Shown here: positions 34,909 through 42,882 of the stretch, one piece after another | Layout: each line of letters opens with the position of its first letter | Numbering within the stretch: the stretch's first letter is position 1 | NCBI GenBank assembly: GCA_039714495.1 | Contig: JBDLJD010000011.1 | Coordinates: 1 to 48,116 of the forward strand | Reading direction: 5' to 3' | Source: JAJDNW01 sp039714495 | GTDB lineage: Bacteria; Desulfobacterota; Desulfobacteria; Desulfobacterales; B30-G6 | Length of the DNA: 48,116 nucleotides | Notes under the pieces: generated by a model | Database searches by the model: none | Told to the model about the DNA's origin: nothing | Seen by the model: only the letters and a program-made list of their open reading frames with translations | Translations under genes and position numbers: made by a program

Positions 34909-36425
34909 GCCTTCCGACCTCCGATAACCGCTGCCGCTTCCTCCACGTCGCTGAACGCGAGGGTTTGATTGCCGATGATCTGATAGGTTTCATGCCCTTT
35001 GCCGGCAATGACCACGATATCGCCGGCCTGGGAAGCCTCGATGCCCATACGGATGGCCTGCCTGCGGTCCGGTTCCACCACATAGCCCTTTTCCCGCCAT
35101 CCGTTGCCAAGGTCTTCAGGACGGTATTCAAGGCTGCCGATCGCTTCCAGTCCCGGCAGAATATCAGCGATAATGGCTGTCGGTCGTTCGGTTCTGGGGT
35201 TGTCCGAGGTGACGATGGTCAGATCGGACAGCCTGCCTGAAATTTCACCCATCATGGGCCGTTTGGCTCTGTCCCGTTCTCCGCCGCAGCCGAATATGCA
35301 GATCAATCTGTCGGGCCCCAGCGCTTTCAGGGCCCGAAGTACATTTTCAAGCGCATCGGGTGTGTGGGCATAGTCCACGAACACGGGGCGGTCCGTGGGA
35401 CCCGGCACACGCTGGAGGCGTCCCGGCACGATGGAAATGCACTCTATGCCTGCCTGGATAGACCGAGGCGGCAGGTTCAGAGCAACAGCAGCACCGGCTG
35501 CGCAAAGCACGTTCTCGAGATTGTGGTGGCCGGTCAGCCCTGTTTGGAAGCGGAAGGTGTTGCCGCGTATGGAAATGGTGCCGCTGATCCCCTGTAATCC
35601 CATGTCCATCTCGATCGGACGAACCGGGTTCTCCGATGAATGCCCCACCGCCACACAGGAGCAGGCGACCTCCCGGGCAAGTTCACGACCCTGGGGATAG
35701 TCCACATTGATCACGGCGGCTTTGGTTTTGGGGCCATGCCCCGCCACCAGGTATTCGGTAAAAAGCCTTTTCTTGCATTGCCAATATGACTGCATGTCCT
35801 GGTGGTAATCGAGGTGGTCCTGGGTCAGATTGGTGAAAACAGCTACATCCAGGTCACATCCAAAAACCCTGTCAAGATCGATGGCGTGGGAGGAGACCTC
35901 CATGACCACATGAGATACGCCATCTGTTTTCATCTCACGCATGATGCGCTGCAGATCAAGCGACTCGGGCGTGGTGACGGGATTGTCGAATTCCTTTTGG
36001 TTGTAGCGGTAGTTGACCGTGCCGATGACGCCCACGTTGAAGCCCGATTTTTTAAGGATGCTTTCAAGAATGTAGGTCGTGGTGGTTTTGCCGTTGGTCC
36101 CCGTGATCCCGATCAGGGTGAGCTCCCGGGAGGGGTGCCCGAAAAAAGCATCGGCCAGGGTAGCGAGCGCCCTGCGCGTGTCCGCGACAGGATAAACAGG
36201 GACGTCGGCCGTAACAGGGTGTTGTGCGACAATGGCTGCCGCACCCCTTTGGACGGCGTCATGGACAAAATCGTGCCCGTCAATTTTGAAGCCTTCTATG
36301 GCGACAAACAGCCCTCCCGGGGCGACATCCCTGGAGTCGTAATGGATGGACCCTATGGTTTGCGCCTCCTCTTCAGGGGAGTGTGCCTGCAAATCGATGG
36401 TCTTAAGAAGCCGGCCTAGATTCAT
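34896..36425 (-). CDS. murE: UDP-MurNAc-L-Ala-D-Glu:meso-diaminopimelate ligase
   Basis: Adds the third stem residue. 509 residues. The ATP loop is IGITGTNGKTTTTYILE (about 112). The selectivity motif reads SDNPRTERP, where DNPR marks meso-diaminopimelate rather than lysine, as expected for a Gram-negative wall. FVDYAHTPDALENVLRAL and IFGCGGERDRAKRPMM are typical Mur-ligase blocks. It starts inside the ftsI stop (4-bp overlap). The last codons lie against the spacer repeat and the C-terminus reads GRKAGRE, which may have been altered by the repeat. Confidence 0.97.
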   Translation of the reverse strand: MNLGRLLKTIDLQAHSPEEEAQTIGSIHYDSRDVAPGGLFVAIEGFKIDGHDFVHDAVQRGAAAIVAQHPVTADVPVYPVADTRRALATLADAFFGHPSRELTLIGITGTNGKTTTTYILESILKKSGFNVGVIGTVNYRYNQKEFDNPVTTPESLDLQRIMREMKTDGVSHVVMEVSSHAIDLDRVFGCDLDVAVFTNLTQDHLDYHQDMQSYWQCKKRLFTEYLVAGHGPKTKAAVINVDYPQGRELAREVACSCVAVGHSSENPVRPIEMDMGLQGISGTISIRGNTFRFQTGLTGHHNLENVLCAAGAAVALNLPPRSIQAGIECISIVPGRLQRVPGPTDRPVFVDYAHTPDALENVLRALKALGPDRLICIFGCGGERDRAKRPMMGEISGRLSDLTIVTSDNPRTERPTAIIADILPGLEAIGSLEYRPEDLGNGWREKGYVVEPDRRQAIRMGIEASQAGDIVVIAGKGHETYQIIGNQTLAFSDVEEAAAVIGGRKAGRE

Positions 36426-38173
36426 CCCTTGCCCTCTGTTTCTATGGAGACCCGCAGTTTATCCCGCTCTATGACCGGTGGAATGTTCAGGTAATTCAAG
36501 GTTTCGTGCGCGATTTTTTTAAAGGCCGGTGCGGCAACAATGCCGCCGTAATGCTCCCCCTCGGGTTCGTCGACTGCCACGAGGATGACGACTTTGGGTT
36601 CATCCGCCGGTGCGAATCCCAAAAAGGAAGCAACATATTTCCCGCGGGCATATTTCCCGCTGCTGTCTATTTTCTGAGCCGTTCCGGTTTTTCCGGAAAC
36701 CGAATAGCCTTCCAGCGCCGCATTAACGCCGGTGCCGCCTTCGGTGATGACGGTTTTCATGATGCGCTTCACAATGCCGGCGGTTTTGGCAGACACCGCC
36801 GACCTGACGACGCCGGGTTCGGTACGCTCTATGATGCGTCCGTTGTGGTCGCTGATGGCGGCAACGATGTAGGGCTGCATGAGGCTGCCGCCGTTGGCTA
36901 TGGCCGATGCCGCCGTGACCAGCTGGAGCGCAGATACCGATATGCCCTGGCCGAACGAGATCGCCCCGATGTCCACCTTGGTCCAGCGTTGGGGTGACGA
37001 AAGCATGCCCGATGTTTCGCCCGGACAGTCCAGGCGGGTTTTTTCACCGAAACCGAAATCGACGAGGGTGCGGTACAGGGGATCGGGGCCGATACTTTCG
37101 ATTACTTTGACCACGCCGATGTTGCTGGAAAACTTTACGATCTGCTGGAGTGACAGCCAGCCCCGCGGGTGGGTGTCGTGAATGACATTGCGGCCGATAC
37201 GGTATTCACCGTTCTCGCAATAAAAGATCGTGCTGGGGGTGCATGTTCCGGATTCCAGTGCTGCTGAAGCCGTGAAGATTTTCATGGTGGACCCCGGTTC
37301 GAACGGATCGGTGATCGCCCGGTTGCGCCAGGATTCCCTGGGAAAGCGGCCAAAAGCGTTGGGATTGAAAAACGGAACATTGGCCATGGCGAGGATAGCG
37401 CCTGTTTGGGGGTCCATGACAATGGCCATGCCGGATTTTGCCGAAAATTGTTCCACCGCTTCACCAAGGGCCTTTTCCGCGATGAACTGGATGGTGCGGT
37501 CGATGCTGAGTACGATGTTTTTGGCCTGGTCAGCGGTTGCCACATTGGCCTCTGACGTTTTCGTCTCTTTGGCAAACCCGCGGCCCAGTGCATCCTTGAG
37601 AATAACAAGACTGTTATCCTGCCCCCTTAGCCTTTTATCGTAGTAGTATTCCACGCCCTCCAGCCCGTGGCCGTCGGTGCCGGTAAATCCCAGGACCTGG
37701 GCAGCCAATGTTTTGTTGGGGTAAAAGCGGCTGTAGGAGGGGATGAAGTCGATGCCGTTGAGTCCAAGCGCTTTGGCTTCACTCAATTCCTTGGGGGAGG
37801 CGTGCCGTTTTAACCAGACGAATGTCCGCTCGGAGTTCAACTTTTTTGACAATTTCCGTTGGTTGAGGTTTAAAATTTTGGCCAGGGCCGTGGCGGCAGA
37901 CCTTTTGTCCTGGATCCGGGAAGGGTAGGCAGCCAGGGATGTCGTGCCGATGCTCACCGCCATTTCGTGGTGATTGCGGTCATAGATCACGCCGCGTTTG
38001 CCGGCGGTGACCAAATCTTTGGCATACTGATTGGCCGCCCTCTCCGAAAGCCAGGTGCCGCAGAACAGCTGAAGGTAAACGGCCTTGGCGCCGATGGCCA
38101 GGATCAGCACAAAAAACATGGCGCCGATGATGCCGATGCGCATGTTGATATATCTGTGGGCTTTGTTTTTCAT
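36422..38173 (-). CDS. ftsI: FtsI / PBP3, septal transpeptidase
   Basis: Class B penicillin-binding protein that cross-links septal peptidoglycan with FtsW. 583 residues. An N-terminal membrane anchor (about 12-32, MRIGIIGAMFFVLILAIGAK) is followed by the PBP-dimer domain (GKRGVIYDRN). The transpeptidase domain has SxxK in DPFEPGSTMKIF, SxN in KFSSNIGVVK and KTG in SGKTGTAQK. No PASTA repeats are seen. It overlaps ftsL and murE by 4 bp each. Confidence 0.97.
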   Translation of the reverse strand: MKNKAHRYINMRIGIIGAMFFVLILAIGAKAVYLQLFCGTWLSERAANQYAKDLVTAGKRGVIYDRNHHEMAVSIGTTSLAAYPSRIQDKRSAATALAKILNLNQRKLSKKLNSERTFVWLKRHASPKELSEAKALGLNGIDFIPSYSRFYPNKTLAAQVLGFTGTDGHGLEGVEYYYDKRLRGQDNSLVILKDALGRGFAKETKTSEANVATADQAKNIVLSIDRTIQFIAEKALGEAVEQFSAKSGMAIVMDPQTGAILAMANVPFFNPNAFGRFPRESWRNRAITDPFEPGSTMKIFTASAALESGTCTPSTIFYCENGEYRIGRNVIHDTHPRGWLSLQQIVKFSSNIGVVKVIESIGPDPLYRTLVDFGFGEKTRLDCPGETSGMLSSPQRWTKVDIGAISFGQGISVSALQLVTAASAIANGGSLMQPYIVAAISDHNGRIIERTEPGVVRSAVSAKTAGIVKRIMKTVITEGGTGVNAALEGYSVSGKTGTAQKIDSSGKYARGKYVASFLGFAPADEPKVVILVAVDEPEGEHYGGIVAAPAFKKIAHETLNYLNIPPVIERDKLRVSIETEGKG

Positions 38174-38457
38174 GGTATCACAATGGTCTGATCGGCCCGC
38201 GGCATGATAAGGCCCAGTTGCTCCGTGGCGATGCGTGCAATGCGCTCCGGGGATTTCAGCCGGGCCAGTTCGATTTTCAGGTTTTCCTGGTACGCTAAAA
38301 GTTTGGTCTGTTTTTCGGTCTCCTGGGCCACTTCATACCCGAGTCTGACGTTGTTGACGCGGCACCATGTGTAAAAGAAAAGCTCGCCCAGGAACAAACA
38401 GAGCATGATTATCCACAATCCGGTGAATTTCAGCTTTTTGCTTTTTTTTAACTCCAC
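38170..38457 (-). CDS. ftsL: FtsL-like septum protein
   Basis: Small bitopic protein of 95 residues: a basic cytoplasmic start (ELKKSKKLKFTG), one membrane helix (about 13-31) and a short periplasmic coiled coil with heptad leucines (KTL..YQENLKIELARL), ending LGLIMPRADQTIVIP. FtsL is poorly conserved, so position between rsmH and ftsI is the main support. It overlaps rsmH by 10 bp and ftsI by 4 bp. Confidence 0.88.
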   Translation of the reverse strand: MELKKSKKLKFTGLWIIMLCLFLGELFFYTWCRVNNVRLGYEVAQETEKQTKLLAYQENLKIELARLKSPERIARIATEQLGLIMPRADQTIVIP

Positions 38458-39389
38458 AGCTTCTCCGCCGCCCTCAATTTAGTGCTGCGGGACATGGGGT
38501 TGGCCATGACCTCATCCGCTGAGGGCTGCCGGGCTTTTTTGGTCAGGACCTTCAGTGTGGGCCGACGACCGCAGGCGCAGACCGGCAGGTCCGGCGGACA
38601 GGTACACGGGTTTTCAAGGGCCTTGAAGCGCTGCTTCACGATTCGGTCTTCCAGGGAATGAAATGAAAGTACACAGATGCGCCCGCCGGGCTTCAAGAAA
38701 TCCATCGCCGTTTCGAGAAATTGTTTCAGCCGTTCCAGCTCCCTGTTGACGGCAATGCGCAGCGCCATGAATATCCGGGTCGCAGGATGAAAACCGGGTT
38801 TCCAGGCGGATCTGGGCACCGCCTGGCAAACGATATCCGCGAGCTGCCTGCTGGAACGGATGGCATGCTGTTTTCTTTCCAGCACAATTTTCCGGGCGAT
38901 CTGCTTGGACCAGCGTTCCTCTCCGTAGCGTTTGAACAGTCTGTAGAGATCGGCCCCATCAAGGTCGTTGACCAGTTCCCGGGCCTTGACACGGGTGCGG
39001 ATGTCCATGCGCATATCCAGCGCCTCGTCCTTTCTGAAACTGAATCCACGTCCTGATGCGGCAACGTGATGAAAAGATATTCCGAGATCTAAAAGAATGC
39101 CATCTACAGCGGGAATGTTCATTTGGGAGAGAAAACCCGGCATCTGAACAAAATTGCCGTGGAAGAGGTGGACTGTCGTTTTGAAACCCTTGAGGACACG
39201 GTTGGCGTTGTCGATGGCGTCCCGGTCCTGGTCCAAGCCGATAAAAATTCCGTCTGGTGCGATGGCGCTGCAAATGGCTGAAGCGTGGCCGGCACCGCCG
39301 ACGGTTCCGTCGACAAATATGTTGCCGGGCCCGGGGTTGAGCCATTCCATAACCTCCGCCAGCATGACAGGAATATGTTCATAGGCCAT
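38448..39389 (-). CDS. rsmH: 16S rRNA m4C1402 methyltransferase
   Basis: Methylates the N4 of C1402 in the ribosomal P site. 313 residues. HIPVMLAEVMEWL opens it, followed by the SAM loop FVDGTVGGAGHASAI and GLDQDRDAIDNA. GILLDLGISFHHVAASGRGF and LSFHSLEDRIVKQRF are family signatures. The C-terminal region has CTCPPDLPVCACGRRPTLK, then NPMSRSTKLRAAEK. It lies 4 bp after mraZ. Confidence 0.98.
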   Translation of the reverse strand: MAYEHIPVMLAEVMEWLNPGPGNIFVDGTVGGAGHASAICSAIAPDGIFIGLDQDRDAIDNANRVLKGFKTTVHLFHGNFVQMPGFLSQMNIPAVDGILLDLGISFHHVAASGRGFSFRKDEALDMRMDIRTRVKARELVNDLDGADLYRLFKRYGEERWSKQIARKIVLERKQHAIRSSRQLADIVCQAVPRSAWKPGFHPATRIFMALRIAVNRELERLKQFLETAMDFLKPGGRICVLSFHSLEDRIVKQRFKALENPCTCPPDLPVCACGRRPTLKVLTKKARQPSADEVMANPMSRSTKLRAAEKLWS

Positions 39390-39393
39390 GGGA

Positions 39394-39840
39394 TCAAATT
39401 CCTAACCTGGCGATTTCGTTGCGGACGTCCTCCTTTTGCATATCTTTTTCCATGAAGTTGTTTTCTCTGTCCCAGTTCTGGCGTGACCAGATTTCAAAGT
39501 GGTCCAGAACTCCCACAATAACGATATCCCTGTCGAGGGTGGCATATTCACGCAGTGTCGGGGGCACCAGGATGCGATCCTGCCGGTCACAGACGCACTC
39601 GAAAGCACCGCCGATGAAAACACGCCTGAAACGGCGCATGCTGTCGCTTTTTTCAGCCATGGAGAGAATCTTGGCTTCGATCTTCTCCCATTCGGGCAGG
39701 GTATAGGCCACCAGGCCGCTATCCATGCGGGATATCATCAACCCATTGTTTTCGCTGTTTTTTATGGTACCGCGAAATCGTTTGGGAATGATGATTCTGC
39801 CCTTGGCGTCGATGGTATGAAACGAACTTCCTCTGAACAT
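39394..39840 (-). CDS. mraZ: MraZ, transcription regulator of the dcw cluster
   Basis: DNA-binding protein of the AbrB-like fold that forms a ring and represses its own operon in known cases. 148 residues with two MraZ repeats: FRGSSFHTIDAKGRIIIPKRFR at the start and GGAFECVCDRQDRILVPPTLRE around 77-98. The D-x-K/Q-G/D-R-I motifs are both there. First gene of the dcw cluster, directly behind a promoter carrying tandem boxes (see 39844-39873). Confidence 0.97.
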   Translation of the reverse strand: MFRGSSFHTIDAKGRIIIPKRFRGTIKNSENNGLMISRMDSGLVAYTLPEWEKIEAKILSMAEKSDSMRRFRRVFIGGAFECVCDRQDRILVPPTLREYATLDRDIVIVGVLDHFEIWSRQNWDRENNFMEKDMQKEDVRNEIARLGI

Positions 39841-39843
39841 ATT

Positions 39844-39873
39844 TCACCAATAATATCCACTTAAATCCACTTT
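39844..39873 (-). promoter_or_regulatory. Tandem MraZ-type operator boxes at mraZ
   Basis: On the minus strand the sequence reads AAAGTGGATTT, AAGTGGATAT, TATTGGTGA: three GTGG-like boxes spaced exactly 10 nt. It fits the kind of tandem box bound by MraZ (TGGGN5 in enterics, AAAGTGKN3 with a 10-nt period in mollicutes). It lies between the promoter and the mraZ ATG, in a position to repress. Confidence 0.7.
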
Positions 39874-39879
39874 TTCAGA

Positions 39880-39908
39880 ATAAAAGTACATTTTTTAAAA
39901 AAAGTCAA
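39880..39908 (-). promoter_or_regulatory. Candidate mraZ/dcw promoter
   Basis: On the minus strand, TTGACT (39908-39903), a 17-nt AT-rich spacer, then TTTTAT (39885-39880). The start point would fall at about 39873, right at the edge of the tandem boxes. Confidence 0.5.
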
Positions 39909-39978
39909 GAAAAAAATAGAGGATATATGAAATTTTTTATAATAATTATTGAATGTTAATATAATTTATTTAGAAAAA

Positions 39979-40004
39979 TATAATGTGGATTTATGTGGAG
40001 GAAA
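39979..40004 (+). promoter_or_regulatory. Second MraZ-like box pair at a divergent TATAAT promoter
   Basis: A perfect TATAAT (39979-39984) is followed directly by GTGGATTTAT and GTGGAGGAAA, again with a 10-nt period and on the plus strand. A weak -35 (TTAATA) lies 17 nt upstream. The arrangement mirrors the mraZ promoter and points to the MBL-fold gene at 40113. The region 39873-40112 is otherwise very AT-rich with no gene. Confidence 0.5.
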
Positions 40005-40112
40005 TTAATAGCATTTTTGTTTTGGAAAGATCAAGTCGCATGAAGGGTTAAAATCGGAATTTTTAAAATGTAGACGTTGACAAGAAATCGACCAGGTTGA
40101 TACTGAAAGGAT

Positions 40113-40811
40113 ATGAAAATTCAACAGTTCAGATATGCAACGGATAACTTAAGCTATTTGATTTATGGTAAAAATGAGGCAATTGCCATCGATGGCGGTG
40201 CGGTTGAAGAGATCCTTGACTTTATCGGGGCAGCCGGTCTGAGGCTCACGGTCATCACCAATACCCATGGCCATCCAGACCACACGTCCGGGAACCGTGC
40301 CCTGCTGGAAAGGTCCGGCACCCGTCTGCGTGATCACAATACGCTGGCCCGGGAGGGGGGTATTGCCCTGGAAGATGAGACCTTGACGGTTATTCCCACG
40401 CCCGGGCATACTGTCGACTCGGTTATCTTTCAATGCGAGAATTGCCTGATCACGGGTGACACGCTGTTCAACGGCACGGTGGGAACCTGTTTTTCAGGTG
40501 ATCTGAAGGCGTTTCACCGCTCCATCAGCCGCCTGCTCAGCATGCCGATGGATACAAAAGTTTATGCGGGACATGATTATGTTGAATATGCCATGGCATT
40601 TGCCCGCCTGGTGGAACCCGACAACCGGGATATTGACACGTATCTGGCCAACTACACCCCTGAACACGTTTTTTCCCGGCTAACGGACGAGCTGAAGGTC
40701 AACCCCTTTTTACGGTATAACGATCCTGATATGATTCACATCCTGAAGGAGAGGGGCTCGGCCACGGAAACGGAATACGAGCGTTTTGAGGGGGTTATGC
40801 ACCTGGAGTAA
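40113..40811 (+). CDS. MBL-fold metallo-hydrolase (glyoxalase II-like)
   Basis: Metallo-beta-lactamase fold, 232 residues. The metal ligands are visible in order: NTHGHPDHTSGN, a single His in TPGHTVDS, the Asp in LITGDTLFNGTVG, and a final His in YAGHDYVEYA. These are the marks of the glyoxalase II / hydroxyacylglutathione hydrolase subgroup. GTCFSGDLKAFHRSISRL fits as well. A thioester substrate is likely, but glutathione itself is uncertain in anaerobes of this type. AAAGGATATG gives the start. Its promoter seems to carry MraZ-like boxes (see 39979-40004). Confidence 0.87.
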   Translation: MKIQQFRYATDNLSYLIYGKNEAIAIDGGAVEEILDFIGAAGLRLTVITNTHGHPDHTSGNRALLERSGTRLRDHNTLAREGGIALEDETLTVIPTPGHTVDSVIFQCENCLITGDTLFNGTVGTCFSGDLKAFHRSISRLLSMPMDTKVYAGHDYVEYAMAFARLVEPDNRDIDTYLANYTPEHVFSRLTDELKVNPFLRYNDPDMIHILKERGSATETEYERFEGVMHLE

Positions 40812-41053
40812 AAACCACAGAGGCCGGAGGTCAGAGACCAAGTCAGATCAGAGGGCAGAGGACGTTACAGGGCTGAACAGGCTGTCCCGCAACCCGCTTT
40901 GGCAGGGTTGAAACCCTGCGCTACATGGTTTTGTGTTTTGGGCAGTATTACGATAACATTATGAAATTAAGAGCTTTTTTTCAAATGTAGTTCAGAGCTT
41001 TAGCCCTGCTGTCGGAGCATCGTAGTAGCAATTTGGAGGTTATTGGACAGCCT
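40812..41053. repeat. Repeat-rich spacer with partial REP-like hairpin
   Basis: A purine-rich degenerate tract at 40816-40870 (CACAGAGGCCGGAGGTCAGA) is followed at 40911-40928 by GGCAGGGTTGAAACCCTG, then CGCTACATGG, a partial relative of the two-hairpin repeat. A further GCTTTAGCCCTGCTG lies near 40995. I see no gene in 40812-41169. Confidence 0.6.
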
Positions 41054-41117
41054 GTGAAGCCCTGGCCTACATGCCATTCCTCGAATCAGCCATGTAGCAC
41101 AGGGATTTATCCCTGCT
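41054..41117 (+). repeat. REP-like two-hairpin repeat, copy B
   Basis: TGAAGCCCTGGCCTACATGC, then ATTCCTCGAATCAGCC, then GTAGCACAGGGATTTATCCC. It aligns to copy A (16475-16540) with one indel and two substitutions. CAGGGATTTATCCCTG is a perfect small hairpin. The two copies are about 24.6 kb apart in the same orientation. Confidence 0.8.
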
Positions 41118-41169
41118 TCGGGATGCGGAATTACAACAAACCAAGGGGTTAAGCGTTATTAAAAAAGAA

Positions 41170-41874
41170 TTGAGAGTGGGCCGATTGCAAATAGCTAAAA
41201 ACAGACCCGACACCCGACATCTGACACTTGACAGCAGTATACTGGTCGATCATATTCAAGCAAAAGCCGAACAGATGTTTGCATCTGCCCGGGGAAGCCA
41301 TGCCTGGGAGCATACCCAACGGGTTTTCCAGTTGTGCCGGCACATTGGAGACGCCGAGGATGCGGACATGGATGTTCTTTTGACGGCCGCCTGCCTTCAT
41401 GATATCGGGCGGGTTTACCAGGATACCTCGGACGGCAGGGTGTGCCATGCTGAAAAAGGCGTGGAACTGGCCCGACCGATCATTGCGCCGCTATCTATTA
41501 CCGAGGACCGCAAGACCAATATCCTGCACTGCATCCACGCACACAGGTTCCGCAAACCGCCCAACCCGGAAACGGTTGAGGCCCGGGTGCTGTTCGATGC
41601 CGATAAACTGGACGCCATCGGCGCTGTGGGGGTGGCCAGGGCATACCTGTTCGCCGGCGAGGTGGGGGCCCGGCTGCACAATCCAGACGTGGACGTGGCG
41701 GCTACCCGACCCTATACCAGGGAGGACACGGGTTTCAGGGAATTCAAGTTCAAGCTGTCCAAAATCAAATCCTGCATGCTGACCCGCGAGGGGGTTCGCA
41801 TGGCAGCAGGAAGACACGCTTTTATGGCGGCCTTTTTCGAGCGATTGCAGGTGGAACACAGGGGTGATGCCTAA
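41170..41874 (+). CDS. HD-domain metal-dependent phosphohydrolase
   Basis: HD-superfamily protein of up to 234 residues. The metal-binding pattern is clear: HAWEHTQRVFQLCRHI (first His), AACLHDIGRVYQD (the HD pair) and a later Asp in FDADKLDAIGAVGVARAY. HRFRKPPNPE and REFKFKLSKIKSCM also fit the YedJ-like subgroup. The nucleotide substrate is unknown. The TTG at 41170 makes the first residues from the spacer repeat (ACCCGACACCCGACATCTGA); ATG 41275 gives a shorter 199-residue protein that still keeps all HD motifs. Neither has a good ribosome site, so the start is unsure. Confidence 0.82.
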   Translation: MRVGRLQIAKNRPDTRHLTLDSSILVDHIQAKAEQMFASARGSHAWEHTQRVFQLCRHIGDAEDADMDVLLTAACLHDIGRVYQDTSDGRVCHAEKGVELARPIIAPLSITEDRKTNILHCIHAHRFRKPPNPETVEARVLFDADKLDAIGAVGVARAYLFAGEVGARLHNPDVDVAATRPYTREDTGFREFKFKLSKIKSCMLTREGVRMAAGRHAFMAAFFERLQVEHRGDA

Positions 41875-42018
41875 TTTCATGCCGATAAGCGCTGCTGTGA
41901 ACGGTGCATTTCCAAGACAGGAGCAAGTCCCTTTTGATTTCAACTATCATCTGAAGATAAGTGGTTGCGGCATTAAACAGTATGAAAAAAACTCATATAT
42001 TCATATAAGGAGCAAGCT

Positions 42019-42699
42019 ATGAGCATGAACGTTGTGGAGAAGATCGATGAGATGGTAAAGGTTCGTCACGTACTGATAAGCGTTTCAGATAAAAGCGGCC
42101 TGGAGGATTTCATTCCCCCCCTGACGGAAATCAGTCCAGGGGTAAAATTTTTCAGTACCGGGGGGACCTACAGCCGGCTGAAAGAAATTCTCGGCAATGC
42201 AGCCGCATCGAGCCTCACCCAGGTGTCGGCGTATACCGGCCAGCCGGAAACCCAGGGGGGCCTGGTAAAAACGCTGGATTTCAAAATCTACCTGGGGCTG
42301 TTGACCGAAACGTACAACGATGCCCACCAGGCAGACTTGAGCAGAACCCAGGGCGTGCCCATCGACATGGTTATTGCCAATCTGTATCCGTTCAAGGAAA
42401 CAATTGCCAGGGAGGGTGTCACCGTTGAACAGGCCCGGGGGAATATCGACATCGGCGGTCCGTGCATGATCCGGGCTTCGGCCAAGAATTTCATCCGGGT
42501 CGCTTCGGTGGTGGATCCCGGAGACTACAGCGATATTCTGGGCGACATGGCTGCCAACAGCGGGTCCCTGTCTTTGGATTTGCGCTTTCGCCTGGCCCAG
42601 AAGGCATTCGGGCACACGGCTGAATATGACAGTACTATCCGGGACTTCCTGGGTGAAAAATCCATCCAGGACGTGAATGCGTGTTACAATCTGCCGTAA
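42019..42699 (+). CDS. purH: IMP cyclohydrolase (stand-alone N-terminal PurH domain)
   Basis: Closes the ring of FAICAR to IMP, the last step of purine synthesis. 226 residues, equal to the N-terminal MGS-fold half of PurH only. LISVSDKSGLEDFI and FFSTGGTYSRLKE open it. The catalytic residues of the human enzyme have counterparts: Lys in GGLVKTLDFKI, Tyr in IANLYPFKETI, Asp in GNIDIGGPCMI and Lys in RASAKNFIRV. The substrate loop, usually KTLHPKIHGG, is KTLDFKIYLG, so the family is diverged. AAGGAGCAAGCTATG starts it. The transformylase half is a separate gene 183 bp downstream. Confidence 0.9.
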   Translation: MSMNVVEKIDEMVKVRHVLISVSDKSGLEDFIPPLTEISPGVKFFSTGGTYSRLKEILGNAAASSLTQVSAYTGQPETQGGLVKTLDFKIYLGLLTETYNDAHQADLSRTQGVPIDMVIANLYPFKETIAREGVTVEQARGNIDIGGPCMIRASAKNFIRVASVVDPGDYSDILGDMAANSGSLSLDLRFRLAQKAFGHTAEYDSTIRDFLGEKSIQDVNACYNLP

Positions 42700-42711
42700 A
42701 AATAACCCGAA

Positions 42712-42842
42712 GTTAAAAGTGATCTAAAGTTATAAGTGATCTAAAGGTGATGAATCGCTGCACTCTTTCGATTATAAAAAAGATAGAATTCCTTAACTTT
42801 AGTCACTTTAACGCATTTTAGCTCACTTTAGTCACTCTCATC
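42712..42842. repeat. Degenerate AGTGATCTAAAG / TTTAGTCACT spacer between the two purH genes
   Basis: AAAGTGATCTAAAGTTATAA and AGTGATCTAAAGGTGATG on the left and AACTTTAGTCACTTTAACGC and TTTAGCTCACTTTAGTCACT on the right are inverted versions of one unit, so the whole can fold back. The gap between the two genes is entirely of this material. No gene is seen. Confidence 0.65.
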
Positions 42843-42882
42843 CTTCGGAAAGCCGGAGGCTCTAAACAGGAGGTGAATCATT

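Noticed and set aside
40812..41169. CRISPR array
   Set aside because: The repeated units are degenerate, of uneven spacing and differ between copies; there are no regular direct repeats with unique spacers and no cas genes.
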